From Rhineura floridana (lineage: Eukaryota; Chordata; Lepidosauria; Squamata; Rhineuridae): a DNA stretch of 64,000 bases. The translations under genes and the position numbers were made by a program. How positions within the stretch are numbered: the stretch's first letter is position 1; every line of letters begins with the position of its first letter. This document shows positions 1-11,530 of the stretch, piece after piece. The DNA is taken from positions 222,169,943-222,233,942 of the forward strand of contig NC_084482.1 of the NCBI RefSeq assembly GCF_030035675.1, in the 5' to 3' direction. Under the pieces are notes generated by a model. The model worked only from the letters and a program-made list of their open reading frames with translations, had not been told where the DNA came from and did not search any database.

Positions 1-302
1 TCCTCCAAACAAGAGAATCCAACAAGCAATCAGAAACATTCACACCAAAGAGTCACTCCCTAACATTCCCTTTTTGTGCTCCTCTACTTACCAAATAAGG
101 ACATACATTGACAAATAATAATCATCCGAACCTGGATAACGTAATGACATGTCTTGTGATGTCACAGGCTTCATTTTAGGCAACAGAGCAGGAGAGCAGG
201 AATGGCCACATGGTTTGCCCTCCCGTGCCCTCCCTTCCCTTTGTGTCAAATGGGGATTCTGAGCACCCACAGTCTGTCTCAATGGTCACATCCACGCCAT
301 AT

Positions 303-975
303 ATCCTCTCAACTAGACTACTGTAATATGCTCTACGTGGGGTTACCCTTGAAGACGGTCCGGAAACTCCAGCTGGTACAAAATGCGGCGGCACGCTTAA
401 TAAAGCAGACTCGCCGCCGTGATCATATCACCCCAGTGTTGATTGAATTACACTGGTTGCCAGTTGTATACCGGGCCCAATTCAAGGTGTTGGTTTTAAC
501 CTTTAAAACCCTATCCGGTTCTGGCCCAGTTTATCTGAAGGAGCGCCTCCAGTATCACCAAATATGCCGCCAAACAAGATCAGCCTCACAGGACCTTCTC
601 TCGGTCCCACCGAATAAGACAACTAGGTTGGTGCGGACCAGGGAGAGGGCTTTTTCAATCATGGCCCCCACCCTCTGGAACTTACTTCCCTTTGACCTTC
701 GGCATGCCCCCTCCCTGTTGACTTTTTGCCGAGCCTTGAAGACCTGGCTCTTCAGGCAGGCCTATGGGATCTCTGGGGTGGGTTAGGTTTTACACTGTAT
801 TAACGTAAGATGGTCTTTAGATGAGATGTTATGATATTAATAATGTGATGATTATGTATATGAGGAGATTGTATTTTATATTGTATTTTATATTGTACGT
901 CGCCCAGAGTGTCCGTTTAGTCGGACAGATGGGCGTCTGCTAAATAAAATTTTATTATTATTATTATTATTATAT
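303..975 (+). mobile_element. L2-clade LINE, 5'-truncated
   Basis: Translation shows the end of the L2 reverse transcriptase: [44 protein letters not shown] and TLWNLLPFDLR. It ends in an (ATT)n tail near 965. Short atatat repeats on both sides fit a target-site duplication. Copy B of the segmental duplication has an empty site near 56120. Confidence 0.85.
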
Positions 976-1147
976 ATGTAAAAGCCCATTTGTTTCACAT
1001 CTCAAGCACATGGCTTCCCCCAAAAGATGTATGGGAACTGTAGTTTACCCTTCACAGCAAACTACAGTTTCCAGGGTACTTGGAGAGGGATCCATGCACT
1101 TTAAAGGTATTTAAATGTATGGTGTGGATGTGACCATTCTGTCTGAG

Positions 1148-1173
1148 TGGTGTGTGTGTGTGTGTGTGTGTGT
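1148..1173. repeat. (TG)n microsatellite
   Basis: About 13 TG units. A shorter TG run lies at the matching place in copy B (about 56287-56300). Confidence 0.9.
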
Positions 1174-1668
1174 AAAAGGGGATTAGATGAGAGACTCTGT
1201 TGTGCCGCTAAGTAATGGGTAGTTATATTTGTTTATTTAAAGCATTTATAATCTGTTTACTATTATAAACCAGTAAAAGGTGCGTAAAAGCATATAGAAG
1301 CATATAAAACAGGAATTAAAAGAACTGATTCACTAATTGGCAAAAAAAACCTTGCAGTTTAAGAACATACCTATAGGATTATTAATTTTGTAAAGTTTTG
1401 TTTTGAAATGAGCTTATGGGAAGCATCAGAATGGCATGGGGTATTTTCAATTTAACATTGTAGAATGTGAAAAATCCATGCTGTCTATAGTATACAGCTA
1501 CTCTCATGGCTGTATAATATAGATAGACCAAGGACTGATCTTATAGGTCAGGGAAAGTGTACGGAAATATTTGTTTTTACAAGAAAAATATTTGGGTTTT
1601 GATCTGAAAGAAAAAATTGGGCTTTCATCTCAAGCAAAGCAAGTCATGATTCTTCCTTTTCTTGCCAG

Positions 1669-2472
1669 GTCAGTTATGCTTTTGTCTCTCCTGCTCTGAG
1701 TGATAAGACCCAGTTCCCTTTTTTCTACCGGATGGTCCCCACAGAAGAAGCCCAGTACCCAGGGATAGTCAAGCTGCTCCTGCACTTCAGATGGACGTTC
1801 ATTGGTCTCATTGCTTTTGACACCGACAATGGAGAGAGGTTCATGAAGACCTTGACACCTCTGCTCCTCAGGAGTGGCATTTGTGTTGCCATCTCAGAAA
1901 CCTTCCCACGAATGAACACAAAGAAACTAAGGATCAATGCTCATCCATTCCTAAAGTGGGGACAAGTCAATGTATTTGTCTGCTATTTAGAGACTAATTC
2001 TGTCTCACTGGGAATATTAATTCTAGAAACAATATTTGACCAGGTCATAAGACCCATTGAAGGAAAAGTCTTGATCACCACAGCTATGTGGGACATCTCA
2101 GTGGACCTAATCCAAGATCGCATGTCTTTGAAACACATCCATGGTATTTTTTCCTTCTTTATTGAGAAAAATAAAACGACAAGAAATGATTTTCTGGCCT
2201 TTTTCTCTGCCATTGAGCAGTTTCGGGAGAAAGCTTTTAAGTGTTCATATTCAAAGCATCCATTTTCGGTAAAAGGCTGGACAAGATGCACAGAGAGAGA
2301 CAATCTAGAGATGTTGCCACAAAATGATCTGGAAATAATCCTTTCTCTAGACTGCTACAAGATTTACAACACTGTCCAAGCCATGGCACGGGCCTTAGAT
2401 GTTGCTTATTCATCTAGATCTAAATGGTGGGTGACGGACAGGCTGGAAGTTCAAAGGCTACATCCATGGGAG
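1669..2472 (+). CDS. V2R: V2R gene A exon 3 (ligand-binding domain)
   Basis: 804 nt, 268 residues, phase 0 at both ends. It starts after the acceptor cttgccag and reads [16 protein letters not shown], the usual start of V2R exon 3, then [19 protein letters not shown]. It ends at HPWE before the donor gtattt. The frame stays open for about 80 nt past the donor, but that part (to 2553) is intron. This is the large exon of the ANF-receptor-type flytrap. Confidence 0.9.
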
Positions 2473-5400
2473 GTATTTCCTTTCCTATCAAAGACGTCTC
2501 TCCTGAACATGACAATCGACTGTACAATTGTAGAATCATTGTCTAGGAATTAGAATCATTGGCTTGGAATTAGAATTGGAATTAAATGTGAAATGTAGTG
2601 GGGAGGTGAAGTTTGGGAAACCCAGTTGTGAGACTGTGAGCTTTTCCCTCTTTATACCCTCTGACATTGGCCTTGTAGGACACAACCCCTATCACTGATC
2701 TAGCCCTGCCCTTTGCCTGCAGTGGCCCATTGGAGTAAACCCTTTGGGCAACGGTGATGGTGTTGCACAGGCTCTCACTAAGCCTTTGTGTCTCCTGACC
2801 AAGGTCTGACTTTGGCACCTACCTAGCTGCGCTGTGGAATCTTTCTCCCTCCTCCAAGCTAAATGGAGCTTACCTTTGAGTAGACATGGTTAGGATTGCA
2901 TTGCACATGACCTGCAACTGACAGTTTGCTGCCCCTTAAAAATGCCAAGAATGTACTATGTGAAGTGACTGCCCTGGCTTTCCACCTGAGAGAAAGACCA
3001 GGACTAGCTCTGAGAGTGTTTATATGTCTTTCCAAACTGCTAAAGCAGACAGAGGATACTCAAGAATGAAACTAAGCCCTTTGCAAACATGTTGAAAAGA
3101 CACACAGCTACCTGAGTCTGCAACCAGCCCAAATTCAGAGACATACAATCATAATAGAGGGCAGAATTGGACAGACAGTGTCGTTTCCCATCTTCTAAAT
3201 GCTGTTCTTTTCTCTCACATTCTAGCTCCACCATTTCCTGGGAAACTCCCAGTTTTACAATTCTTCCATGCATGGAGTGTATTTGGATGAGAATGGGGAA
3301 CTGGCAGCAGACTTGGACGTTGTGAACTTGGTGGTGCTCCCCAATAAAACCATCCTTAGGGTGAAATTTGGGAGATTATACAGACAAGAACCCCCAGGCC
3401 TACAGCTCACCATCGACCACGAGGCCATTGTGTGGCCCAAATGGCTCAATCAGGTGGGGGAAAAACCATGTCTTTAATTTCATTGTATTTCCCATCCCTT
3501 AAGCTCTGACAAGTGTACCATGCTATGTGTGGGGAGGCCTTCAAATGCCTGTCAACTCCAGTGTTCAGCAGTTCTCCCAGATCTCCAATGGAGGTCTTTC
3601 ACCAGCTCTGCTGTGCATCAAAGCCACTGCATTGCGGCAAGTTCCTGCAAAAGTTTAGGTATTTATCAGAATCCATGGTGGGTTATGTAGAAGACAAATA
3701 ATTTTTTACATTTGGGGTGCCACAACAGAGGAGGCCCAGCCCTTCATTATCATATAGCATGGTGCACTTCAAGCATCACCTGGACTTCAGGTGACAATGC
3801 ATTTCTTTAAGTTCCTCAGGTTTAAGCTTAGATACAAGCTTCAAGTTCAAATCAGTGGTACACTGCTCTTGTGTCCTCACTCAAACATGATATTGTAGAG
3901 CTGGAAAAGGTTCAAAAAGAGCAACCAAAATGATCAAGGGGATGGAGGAACCTCTGAGGAAATATTGCAAAATTTGGGACTTTTTAGTTTAGAGAAAACG
4001 CAACTAAGAGGCAACACGATAGAAACGTATAGAATGATGCACAGCATGTGAAAATGTTTTCTTCCTCTCTCAGAACGCTAGAACACTTGGGCATCCAATA
4101 GTGAATCTTGGAAGATTCAGGGCAGACAAAATAAAGTAATTATTCATGCAGCACATAGTTAAAATATGGAATTCACTCCCACCAGAGGCAGTGATGGGCA
4201 CCACCTTGGATGACTTTAACAGTGGATTAGACAAATTCATGGAGAAAAGGCGCTCTATGGCTACTAGTCATGATGGCTCTACTCCGCTTCCATGGAGGCA
4301 ATATGCTTCCAAATACTCATTTCTGGAAACTGAAGGAGGGGAGAGTGCTCTTTGCACTCATGTCCAGCTTGCAGGCATCTGGGAGGCCACAGTCAGAACA
4401 GGAAGCTGGACTAGGCGAGCCACTTTCCTGATCCAGCAGGCTCTTCTTATGCTCTTAAATTAATCTGTGACTGGAGGTCCCCACAGATAAATTAGCTAAA
4501 ATACATTTCACTTATTTCTCCTTGTCTTTATGCGTAGACTCTGCCTCCTTCCAGGTGTGTAGAAAGCTGCCAGCCTGGATTTGTCAAGGTGGTTCAGGAA
4601 GGAAAGCCACTTTGCTGCTACGACTGTGTTCCCTGCGGGGAAGGGACCATCTCCCCTCTGGAAGGTGGGTGACTCCAGTGGAAAGGCTCACACTTGGGAA
4701 AGAGGGCAAAGATTCACACAGATATCCCCAGATTTTCCCTCTTAACAACAGTTCCTGATTACCTAGGTCATAGGCAAAGTAGTAATGATTTTTATTCATT
4801 TTTTTAAAAAGTGTGACCTTCTTTGGTATTTCTTTCTGTAAATGTTAAGATGTAAAGACGGATATATGTTAAATATTACTCATGCTGTTTGCAGATGCAG
4901 AGCATTGTACCAAATGCCCAGAAGATCAATATCCAAACAAGGCCAACAATCAATGTGTCCCCAAGAAGATCACCTTCCTGGCTTATGAAGAACTTCTGGG
5001 GATCCTCTTGACTTCCTTGGCCCTATTCTTCTCTTTGATAACTGGCTTTGTATTAAGAATTTTCATTAAATTCCTAGAAACTCCAATAGTCAAAGCTAAC
5101 AACCGGGACCTCTCCTACATCCTCCTCATCTCCCTTCTGCTTTCCTTTTTGTCCTCCTTCCTCTTCATTGGTCAGCCAAGGAAAGCAACCTGCCTTCTCC
5201 GACAAACAGCCTTCAGCATCATCTTCTCGGTTGCAGTCTCTTCTGTGTTGGCAAAAACCATCACTGTGGTGCTTGCTTTCCTGGCTACAAAGCCAGGGAA
5301 CAAAGTGAGGAGATGGCTGGGGAAAAGTCTGGCCAACTCCATTGTCATTTCCTGTTCCAGTATCCAAGTCGTCATCTGTACTGTCTGGCTGGGGACCTCT

Positions 5401-5805
5401 CCCCCATTCCCAAACTCAGACATGTACTCCCACCCTGGAGAAATCATCCTGCAATGCAATGAGGGGTTGGTTGCCATGTTTTATGTTGCCCTTGGCTACA
5501 TGGGCTTCCTGGCTGCCATCTGCTTCACGGTGGCTTTCCTAGCCAGGAAGCTGCCTGGGGCCTTCAATGAAGCCAAGCTGATCACCTTCAGCATGCTGGT
5601 CTTCTGCAGTGTTTGGGTCTCCTTTGTGCCCACCTACCTGAGCACGAAGGGGAAATATATGGTAGCCGTGCAGGTCTTCTCCATCTTGGCCTCCAGTGCT
5701 GGGCTCCTGGGCTGCATCTTCATTCCCAAGTGCTACATTATTGTCCTGAGGCCTGACCTGAACACAAAGGAGCATCTAACAACTAAAACAAAAGCAGAAT
5801 TCTGA
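1669..5805 (+). CDS. V2R: V2R gene A: vomeronasal type-2 receptor, exons 3-6 (5' part outside window)
   Basis: Class C GPCR of the vomeronasal V2R family, expected in the plasma membrane of vomeronasal neurons as a receptor for peptide or protein cues. Exons seen: 1669-2472, 3226-3453, 4538-4664, 4895-5805, all with AG/GT borders and compatible phases (0, 0, 0, 1), giving 689 residues and a TGA stop. They cover the second part of the Venus-flytrap ligand domain, the nine-cysteine linker and the seven-helix domain. No stop or frameshift was seen in them. Exons 1-2 are absent here; in gene B the exon 2 to exon 3 distance is 4.0 kb, so they should lie left of base 1. Very similar to gene B and flanked by the same DNA, so they are tandem duplicates. 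Whether the gene is whole cannot be decided from this window. Confidence 0.9.
3226..3453 (+). CDS. V2R: V2R gene A exon 4 (end of ligand-binding domain)
   Basis: 228 nt, 76 residues, phase 0. Acceptor tctag, donor gtgggg. Contains the V2R signature [19 protein letters not shown] and ends IVWPKWLNQ. The same length as exon 4 of gene B. Confidence 0.9.
3885..4463 (+). mobile_element. CR1 LINE 3' fragment in intron 4 of gene A
   Basis: Old copy of the CR1 subfamily seen cleanly at 26380-27230: the ELEKVQKRATRMIKG region is still readable, followed by the tail ending near 'gatccagcaggctcttcttatg'-type sequence. Intron 4 of gene B has the same element at 58612-58850, so it was present before the duplication. 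Confidence 0.75.
4538..4664 (+). CDS. V2R: V2R gene A exon 5 (cysteine-rich linker)
   Basis: 127 nt, starting after tgcgtag and ending in phase 1 before gtgggt. Reads [15 protein letters not shown] and CCYDCVPC, the first six cysteines of the nine-cysteine (NCD3G) domain that couples the flytrap to the membrane helices. Confidence 0.88.
4895..5805 (+). CDS. V2R: V2R gene A exon 6 (seven-helix domain)
   Basis: 911 nt after the acceptor tttgcag. The split codon makes Asp of [15 protein letters not shown], which supplies the last three cysteines of the linker. Seven hydrophobic segments follow, from [20 protein letters not shown] to the [17 protein letters not shown] tail; TGA at 5803-5805. This is the 7tm_3 domain that couples to G protein. 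Confidence 0.93.
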
Positions 5806-5889
5806 TTCTTATGAAACATTTTTTCACATGCATCATCAGCAAGCATAAGGAGAAATGTCTGTATATGTATGTACGGTATGTGTGTGTAT

Positions 5890-5926
5890 ACTCTCTCTCT
5901 CTCTCTCTGTGTATGTATGTATGTAA

Positions 5927-5971
<45 letters not shown>
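5890..5971. repeat. (TC)n microsatellites in the 3' flank of gene A
   Basis: Two TC runs (about 5891-5908 and 5932-5971) separated by a TATG-rich piece. Not present behind gene B. Confidence 0.95.
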
Positions 5972-5975
<4 letters not shown>

Positions 5976-6564
5976 ATTGTGATGAACAATACAGAGGTTT
6001 CTGTTGTGCTACCAGAACGTTTCAGCTTCTGCCTTCATCAGCTGCTAACGTACCTGGCTATTTAGGGGTGCAAAATGGTCATTTGGCTGTGTCCAGAATG
6101 ACATCAAGGACAGCACATAGTGTCCCCTTGGAAACTAAATAGCAGTAAAATTATAAACCATTGTCTTTGGGGTGAAAGATTATTGGGTGCCCATTTATCA
6201 GAGTTGGAGGAGGCATTAGGAAAGAACAAGAAACTAAGAAGTAACAAATGTTTTGCTTCAAAATGGAATGTCTTTTAAAGCAATTTCGGAAACATACAGT
6301 ATGTCTTACAGTCCCAGGGTTTTATTTTTTGATTGGTTGGATTTAATACTTCCAAAAAGAGCAGATCAGCAACTAACTGAGGTTTAACCTGAAGCCTTCA
6401 AGGAGCACTTAGAGTCCAGCCCAGTTATGTCTACAATTTCCTTGTACCTCCATTCTGAGACTGGAACAAAATGCCAACTCTGCAACTTTAGCATCAAGGC
6501 TGCTCTGCCCACAATCCCCTTCAGTTCCTTTCTTTGCTTAAAATCCATTTGCTGAAGAGTTCTG

Positions 6565-6745
6565 GAGAGCACAATGGCTATGCTATTCTCTGCTTCTGAA
6601 TACCAGTCGCAGGAGGGAAGAGTGCTCCTGAGGTCAGCTTCTTCATGCAGGCTTCCCACAGACATCTGGTTGGCCACTGTGAGAACAGGATGCTGAACCA
6701 GGTGGGCCAGTGGCCTAATCCAGCTCTTCTTATTTTCTTATGAGA
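6565..6745 (+). mobile_element. CR1 LINE 3' tail
   Basis: Matches the CR1 3' UTR at 27060-27230 (ggttggccactgtgagaaca, gatgctg, agctcttcttattttctt). Related tails lie at 62850-63060 and 63555-63705 in copy B. Confidence 0.7.
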
Positions 6746-7021
6746 GCTCCACAGCTTGTTCACCACTAAATTACATTTTGGTGTCTCCCAATAAATTATC
6801 TCATGACTCTACCTAGACATTTCTATTTGGCTTGCGGAACTGTTCGCCTCTAGAACTTTTATCAAGGCTATATTTGAGTAAACCAAATTGACTGATCTCT
6901 TTTCACTAATCAGTAGTAAAAATGTACCCATCTATGCTGATTAACCCATTTTTGGTTTATTAAAATCTTACTGCACCATTAATTACCTTTGCTTGGCTAT
7001 ATAATTTTTCATCCATCCAGT

Positions 7022-7953
7022 TGATCTTGTATCTATAGAAATGAAGATAAATATGGGAGATCTAAAATCCAGATACAAAGACTGAAGTTATGTCTCAATG
7101 GTTAGAGCATTTAGCGACAGTGTTCTGCCTTAAAGTGAAAATTATCTGAGGGTCCTCACTGCGGCATTGTTCTTGTTGCAGAGAATAAATAGTGTTCGGT
7201 TTTCATTCAGCATCAAAAACTTGACAAACAATACTAAGAAAAGGGAACAACATACTCCAGCTTATATTTCTTCTTGATCTCTGGAAATCTATGATGCAGT
7301 GTGATTCTAGCTATATCCAATCATTTTCCAAGTATGAAGGGAAAAAAAGGTGAAACCACTACCTGCCCGTCAAGCTATATAATCCATTATAGATCTTCTT
7401 TACTTTTACAATAATTCCACCAGGGCCTCAAGGAACTTTCAGGCATCATTTGTCATTTTCTATCAGTTCTAAACTGCCATAATCCCAGTTCTAGAGTGAC
7501 CTTTGAACTTAATCCATACTACTGTCAAAACTGGCCATTGTGTGTTAGCACGGAGAAGGCTGAATAAAGAATGTCATTATGATGTCATGTATGATGTCAC
7601 AAGCAAGATAAGCTCCAAGTCCCAGCAACAATCAGGTCCAGGCTTTCAAGATGGATCTCCATGGCAGATGATGCAAAGGTAAAATTTGGATCTATGTTAA
7701 CTTTTACCATAGGGGAATGTTTGTGCAACGATTTACAGTGGACCTTCACACAGTCCTTCTCTGTGCATTTTGTCATGGCAACTGCAGCCATTTCTACATT
7801 TAGATGCTCTTTATATCTAATGTCCTGTTTGATTGAATTTACAATTGGAAAGCTTAGTAATTGCAAGGTGAGGAGGAGGAACTGGTCATGATATTATGTA
7901 GGACCCAAGCAGTGCTAAAATCAGAACTTCAAAGAAAACATGTTACTCTAGAA
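7022..7953. other. Intergenic, no gene seen
   Basis: AT-rich sequence with short open frames on both strands that resemble no family I know. No repeat was recognised with confidence. Confidence 0.5.
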
Positions 7954-8091
7954 CAGCCTTTCCCAACCAGTGTGCCTCCAGATGTTGTTGGACCTCAACT
8001 CCCATCAGCCTCAGCCAGCATTGCCAATGGCCAGGAAAGATGGGAATTGTGGTCCAACAACATCTGGAGGCACACTGGTTGGGAAAGGCTG
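7954..8091. mobile_element. Palindromic hAT-type miniature element (138 bp)
   Basis: Runs from cagcctttcccaacc to its near-perfect inverse ggttgggaaaggctg. It is flanked by perfect 8-bp direct repeats CTCTAGAA (7946-7953 and 8092-8099). CAG/CTG ends and 8-bp target duplications are typical of hAT transposons. It has no coding capacity. Confidence 0.88.
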
Positions 8092-8099
8092 CTCTAGAA

Positions 8100-9020
8100 A
8101 CTGACATGCTAGAATACACAAAAGGCATTTCAGCCATCAAGTGATGAGTTTAAGAAAACATGAAATTATTCCTGTAAGGAAGGAGGCACCAGAAAAAAAG
8201 GCAGAAGCAAGTGACATTTTCTATTGGTGAATGGTCTTTCTGCACAAATGGCCTTTCCACACCAACAGCATCCCTAGTCTGTCTCTTATGCCCAACACCA
8301 GACGCAGGCGCTCCAGTGCCGTTCCAAAAGAGAGGACTTTCCCAGTGATTGGAACTCCTTTGTCCTCCTCCCTCTACCCCAGTCTGGGTTGATGTCACAA
8401 TGAGTACACAGGTAGGCAGATTTGAGTCAGATCTGGGCCTCCCAGATGCACCATACAGGTCTCAGCGATACATATGCTTCGAGCACTCACACATAATGAT
8501 TCTCACTCACTGTGGCCTTTACAAGCTGGATGGGGAGGCTCCAGAGGCCATAACTGTCCCAGGGACCAGTGGTTCCTCAGCCCTGCTTTAAACTATAGTC
8601 CATCCTCTCTTTTACATGTGTTTGGAGCCTGTGGTTAAACACAGTCTGTCATTTTCAATTGTATTCTTGGATGAACTTTGTATTTTCGAGCTCTCTCAGT
8701 GAGAGTTCTCTCTTGTCTCTTAATATGGAGATTATGGTCTGATGATGCCACAAGGAAAAGTGTCACTGTACTAGTCTTCTAGCAATATCTGCTTTGCAGG
8801 TACCATAGTACCAACTATGGCAGAGATGCACCTGGAAACCCTCCTTTCAGAAAGGACCAAAAAGGGAGGATTCACATAAGAGGCAGTCAGTTGTCACCCA
8901 GTGATGTGGAATAGATCCAGAAATGCCACTCTGAGCACTTTTATCATTAAAAATATTTATATACCATTTATTTACCATTTAACATGCAAAATCTCTAAGA
9001 GGTACATAAAACATAACAGC
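8100..9020. other. Intergenic, no gene seen
   Basis: No convincing coding frame and no recognised repeat before the L2 tail at 9024. Confidence 0.5.
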
Positions 9021-9023
9021 ATC

Positions 9024-9418
9024 ATAATTTATTTATTTATTTATTTATTTTATTTCATTAAACTTATAGATCGCCCCATAGCCGAAGCTCTCTGGGCGGT
9101 TCACAAGAACAAGAACAACATTAGAAATACATAAACATATACAATATAAAACACAATTTAAAAATACAGAATATTAAGAATTAAAACACTTCCAATATAT
9201 ACAACATGGTTAAAATAATTAAAATGCCTGGGCGAAGAGGAAAGTTTTAACCTGGCGCCGAAAAGATAGTAACGTTGGCGCCAGGCGTATCTCCTCTGGG
9301 AGGGTGTTCCACAATTCGGGAGCCACCACTGAAAAAGCCCTTTTTTGTGTTGCCGCCCTCCGAGCTTCCCTATGAGTAGGCACTCGGAGGAGGGTCTTCG
9401 ATGTTGAAGGAATGACAA
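9024..9418 (-). mobile_element. L2-clade LINE 3' end
   Basis: Minus-strand translation gives [37 protein letters not shown] and APTLLSF, the end of the L2 ORF2. The 3' UTR with ccgaagctctctgggcggtt (as printed on +) and a TTTA-rich tail follows at the left. Confidence 0.85.
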
Positions 9419-9849
9419 AGAAATACATCAGTAAAAGCAGAGAACCCAACAATAAAACATTGTTAAATATCAATAAATAATAAAACAGCCTGGTGCACAG
9501 ACAATCCTACACATATTGCAGTGTTTCACGCTAGCACCCTAAACTGAAGAGTGCTGTTCCTGCTTCTTCATCCTTAAAAAGATGGTAAATGGCTAGTAAT
9601 GAACTTGTTTAATGACTTGGTGTTAAAATACACTAAAGTGGGAAGTGTGCTATTAGGGAACGGAGCAATGAGGAAAGACAAATAAATCATTTTGGGGCAC
9701 CTGTGATGCAGCCTTTCAGTTACTTTGTGGGATCCAAATGTTATATTCCCCACATAGGAACTAAAATCATGCTTCCTATGGGGACGGGATGATTTCTGGA
9801 ATGGATCCTGAACCTATTGCTTTGACTTGGGTTATAGACTTATGGATTA

Positions 9850-10080
9850 TCCCGCTACGTTTGGATGAGCCCAAAGTAACAAGCCATAGGGAGACTAAGG
9901 TGGAGTCTCTAGCAGTATTGTTTACAGGGAGTGGCTGGTGGTGCTGCCTAGCAGTGGGATCTTGAGGGATCTGTGCTAGAGCAGAGTGAGAAAAAATAAA
10001 AACGATGATCCTGACTGGTGGTGTCCTGAGAGTGGTGCCTAGTGAAAGGCGGTAGCCACAAGCAGGTGGGAACCTGACAG
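9850..10080 (+). mobile_element. LTR fragment, same family as the LTR at 43215-44365
   Basis: Closely matches the R/U5-side end of the minus-strand LTR at 43215, including gctgcctagcagtgggatct and ccacaagcaggtgggaacct. More distantly matches the LTRs of the Gypsy element at 35155. Fragment only; no partner LTR seen nearby. Confidence 0.75.
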
Positions 10081-10570
10081 GGAGCCAAAGGTGGGATAGT
10101 CACCAGCGCGCCACCCCCAGGCAGGTTGGATGAGCCATTGGAAGATGTTTCAGAGTGCGCGTTGACTCCCCCTTTACCAAGCGGCTCTCGGGATGCCTCA
10201 AGCGTGTCACCACCCCACAACCTCGAGCCAGTTGCTAAGGAGTTGGTTCTTTCAGATGAGCCGTTGGAAGCACACACCCTGCTCTTGACGCCACGAGAAG
10301 CGGACAGGTCAGAGGCAGGACTTGCGAAGGAGTCGGAGACTACGATCTAAAACGTTCCCTACTTAAGACTGCAGCTGTCTGGCTTGAGCTGCTGAGTCAA
10401 CTTTCTTCACATGTTGCAGAGCATATCTAGAGTGCAGTTAGGGACTTCTAGTGAGCTAGCTTAGAGGTTTCTATGAAGCGCACTGCCTTTGATGTATCCA
10501 TTACTTTAATAAAACAAGATTTGATTGCACCTGCATCTCAGCCTCGTGAATCCCGCTCTGAACAGGACAG
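10081..10570 (+). other. Possible 3' remnant of an LTR retroelement
   Basis: Directly follows the LTR fragment. It holds an acidic, proline-rich frame (10126-10350) of unknown family and then an LTR-like stretch with an AATAAAA signal near 10507. The assignment is a guess from layout. Confidence 0.25.
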
Positions 10571-11229
10571 AGTGAGATTTTGGACACGTGCCACACAGTA
10601 TACCTTGTACCTTCTAAGCCAGCCTTTTGCCCTCAGGTATGATGGAGCATGCTGTCCTGTCACCAATGTTAAATTAAATTCAGTTACCAGTCTGGTCAGT
10701 TTCTGTAAATGGAATGGAAGGGGACACTCTCTTTCCCATCACCTCAGGCAGCAAAACAATCTTGGGCTAGCTCTATTTTGTGTGTGTGTGTGTAATCAAC
10801 AGCTGCCTTCACTTTTACATTTCCCTTAGGGGAGTGATTATGGACCCCCCCTTAGGGGTGTGGCTATGGGCTGTCATGATAAGTGGAGCTATTCAAAAGT
10901 TACCACTATACCACTGCTGAAGTGCATCTAGGTGGTGTGTGGTAAAGAAAAAACTCAATTAGAGCTCCCTCCGTTTCAGTCTCCAAACCTATTTTCATTG
11001 TCCAGGCTCAGGCCAGATTTCAGTGTGATGTCAGGCAGCAGACCAGAAATGTTACTCCAGAAGGCCTGCTCCATATTTAAAGCTGGACCCCAGCTACCTA
11101 TGCATGCAGAGTTAGCAAGCACAGCAGGATGATGTTCTCTTGGGCCATGGATCACGACTATTCTAACACTGCCCATAGGCAAAGGGAGTCAGTTTAAACA
11201 AGGCATTAGCACAATGGAAAACTGAGTCC

Positions 11230-11384
11230 CTGTTAATAACCTTACTGCCCCACTTTGGACCAGCTGAATTTACTGGACTGTTTCCTAGGGCAGCCCGATG
11301 TGTAATGCAAATGCAGGTATCCAAACGAGAGGTTACCAGAACATGGATCCCTGAAGGAAGGCTATTGGGATCGACGGAGGGCCG
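11230..11384 (-). mobile_element. Old L2-clade LINE fragment
   Basis: The plus strand reads like the complement of the L2 stretch for [12 protein letters not shown] to LVQNAAARL (ccactttggaccagctgaat, gaggttaccagaacatgg), but decayed. Compare the minus-strand L2 at 54430-54530. Confidence 0.55.
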
Positions 11385-11530
11385 CAGTCATACGATTCCT
11401 ATTTCATTTAAACTAAACAGATGGTGCCAGTGATGATGCCCAGAGGGCCAACGGGCACAGTCATACGATTCCTATTTCATTTAAACTAAACAGATGGTGC
11501 CAGTGATGATGCCCAGAGGGCCAACGGGCA
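11385..11530. repeat. Perfect 73-bp tandem duplication
   Basis: 11385-11457 and 11458-11530 are identical, each starting cagtcatacgattcc and ending ccaacgggca. No difference was seen between the copies, so the event is recent or was made in assembly. Confidence 0.95.

Larger units (their letters stand above)
175..7020. repeat. Segmental duplication, copy A (V2R gene A and flanks)
   Basis: Collinear with 55985-64000. Matching stretches include the region starting ggcaacagagcagg (near 180 and 56003), the sequence before exon 3, all four exons and their introns, and the 3' flank with ggtgcaaaatgg (6067 and 63063) through gctatataattt (about 7000 and 63962). The match starts near 175 and runs at least to the window's right edge in copy B. 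Confidence 0.85.

Noticed and set aside
1-1668. Exons 1-2 of V2R gene A
   Set aside because: No YWQIL/EINQNP or LPNITLG sequence was found; the region is duplicated upstream intron plus an L2. Exons should be left of the window.
2473-2553. Open extension of exon 3 of gene A past HPWE (and 57514-57612 in gene B)
   Set aside because: The donor gtattt and the phase of exon 4 fit splicing at HPWE; the extension ends in stops and resembles no V2R part.
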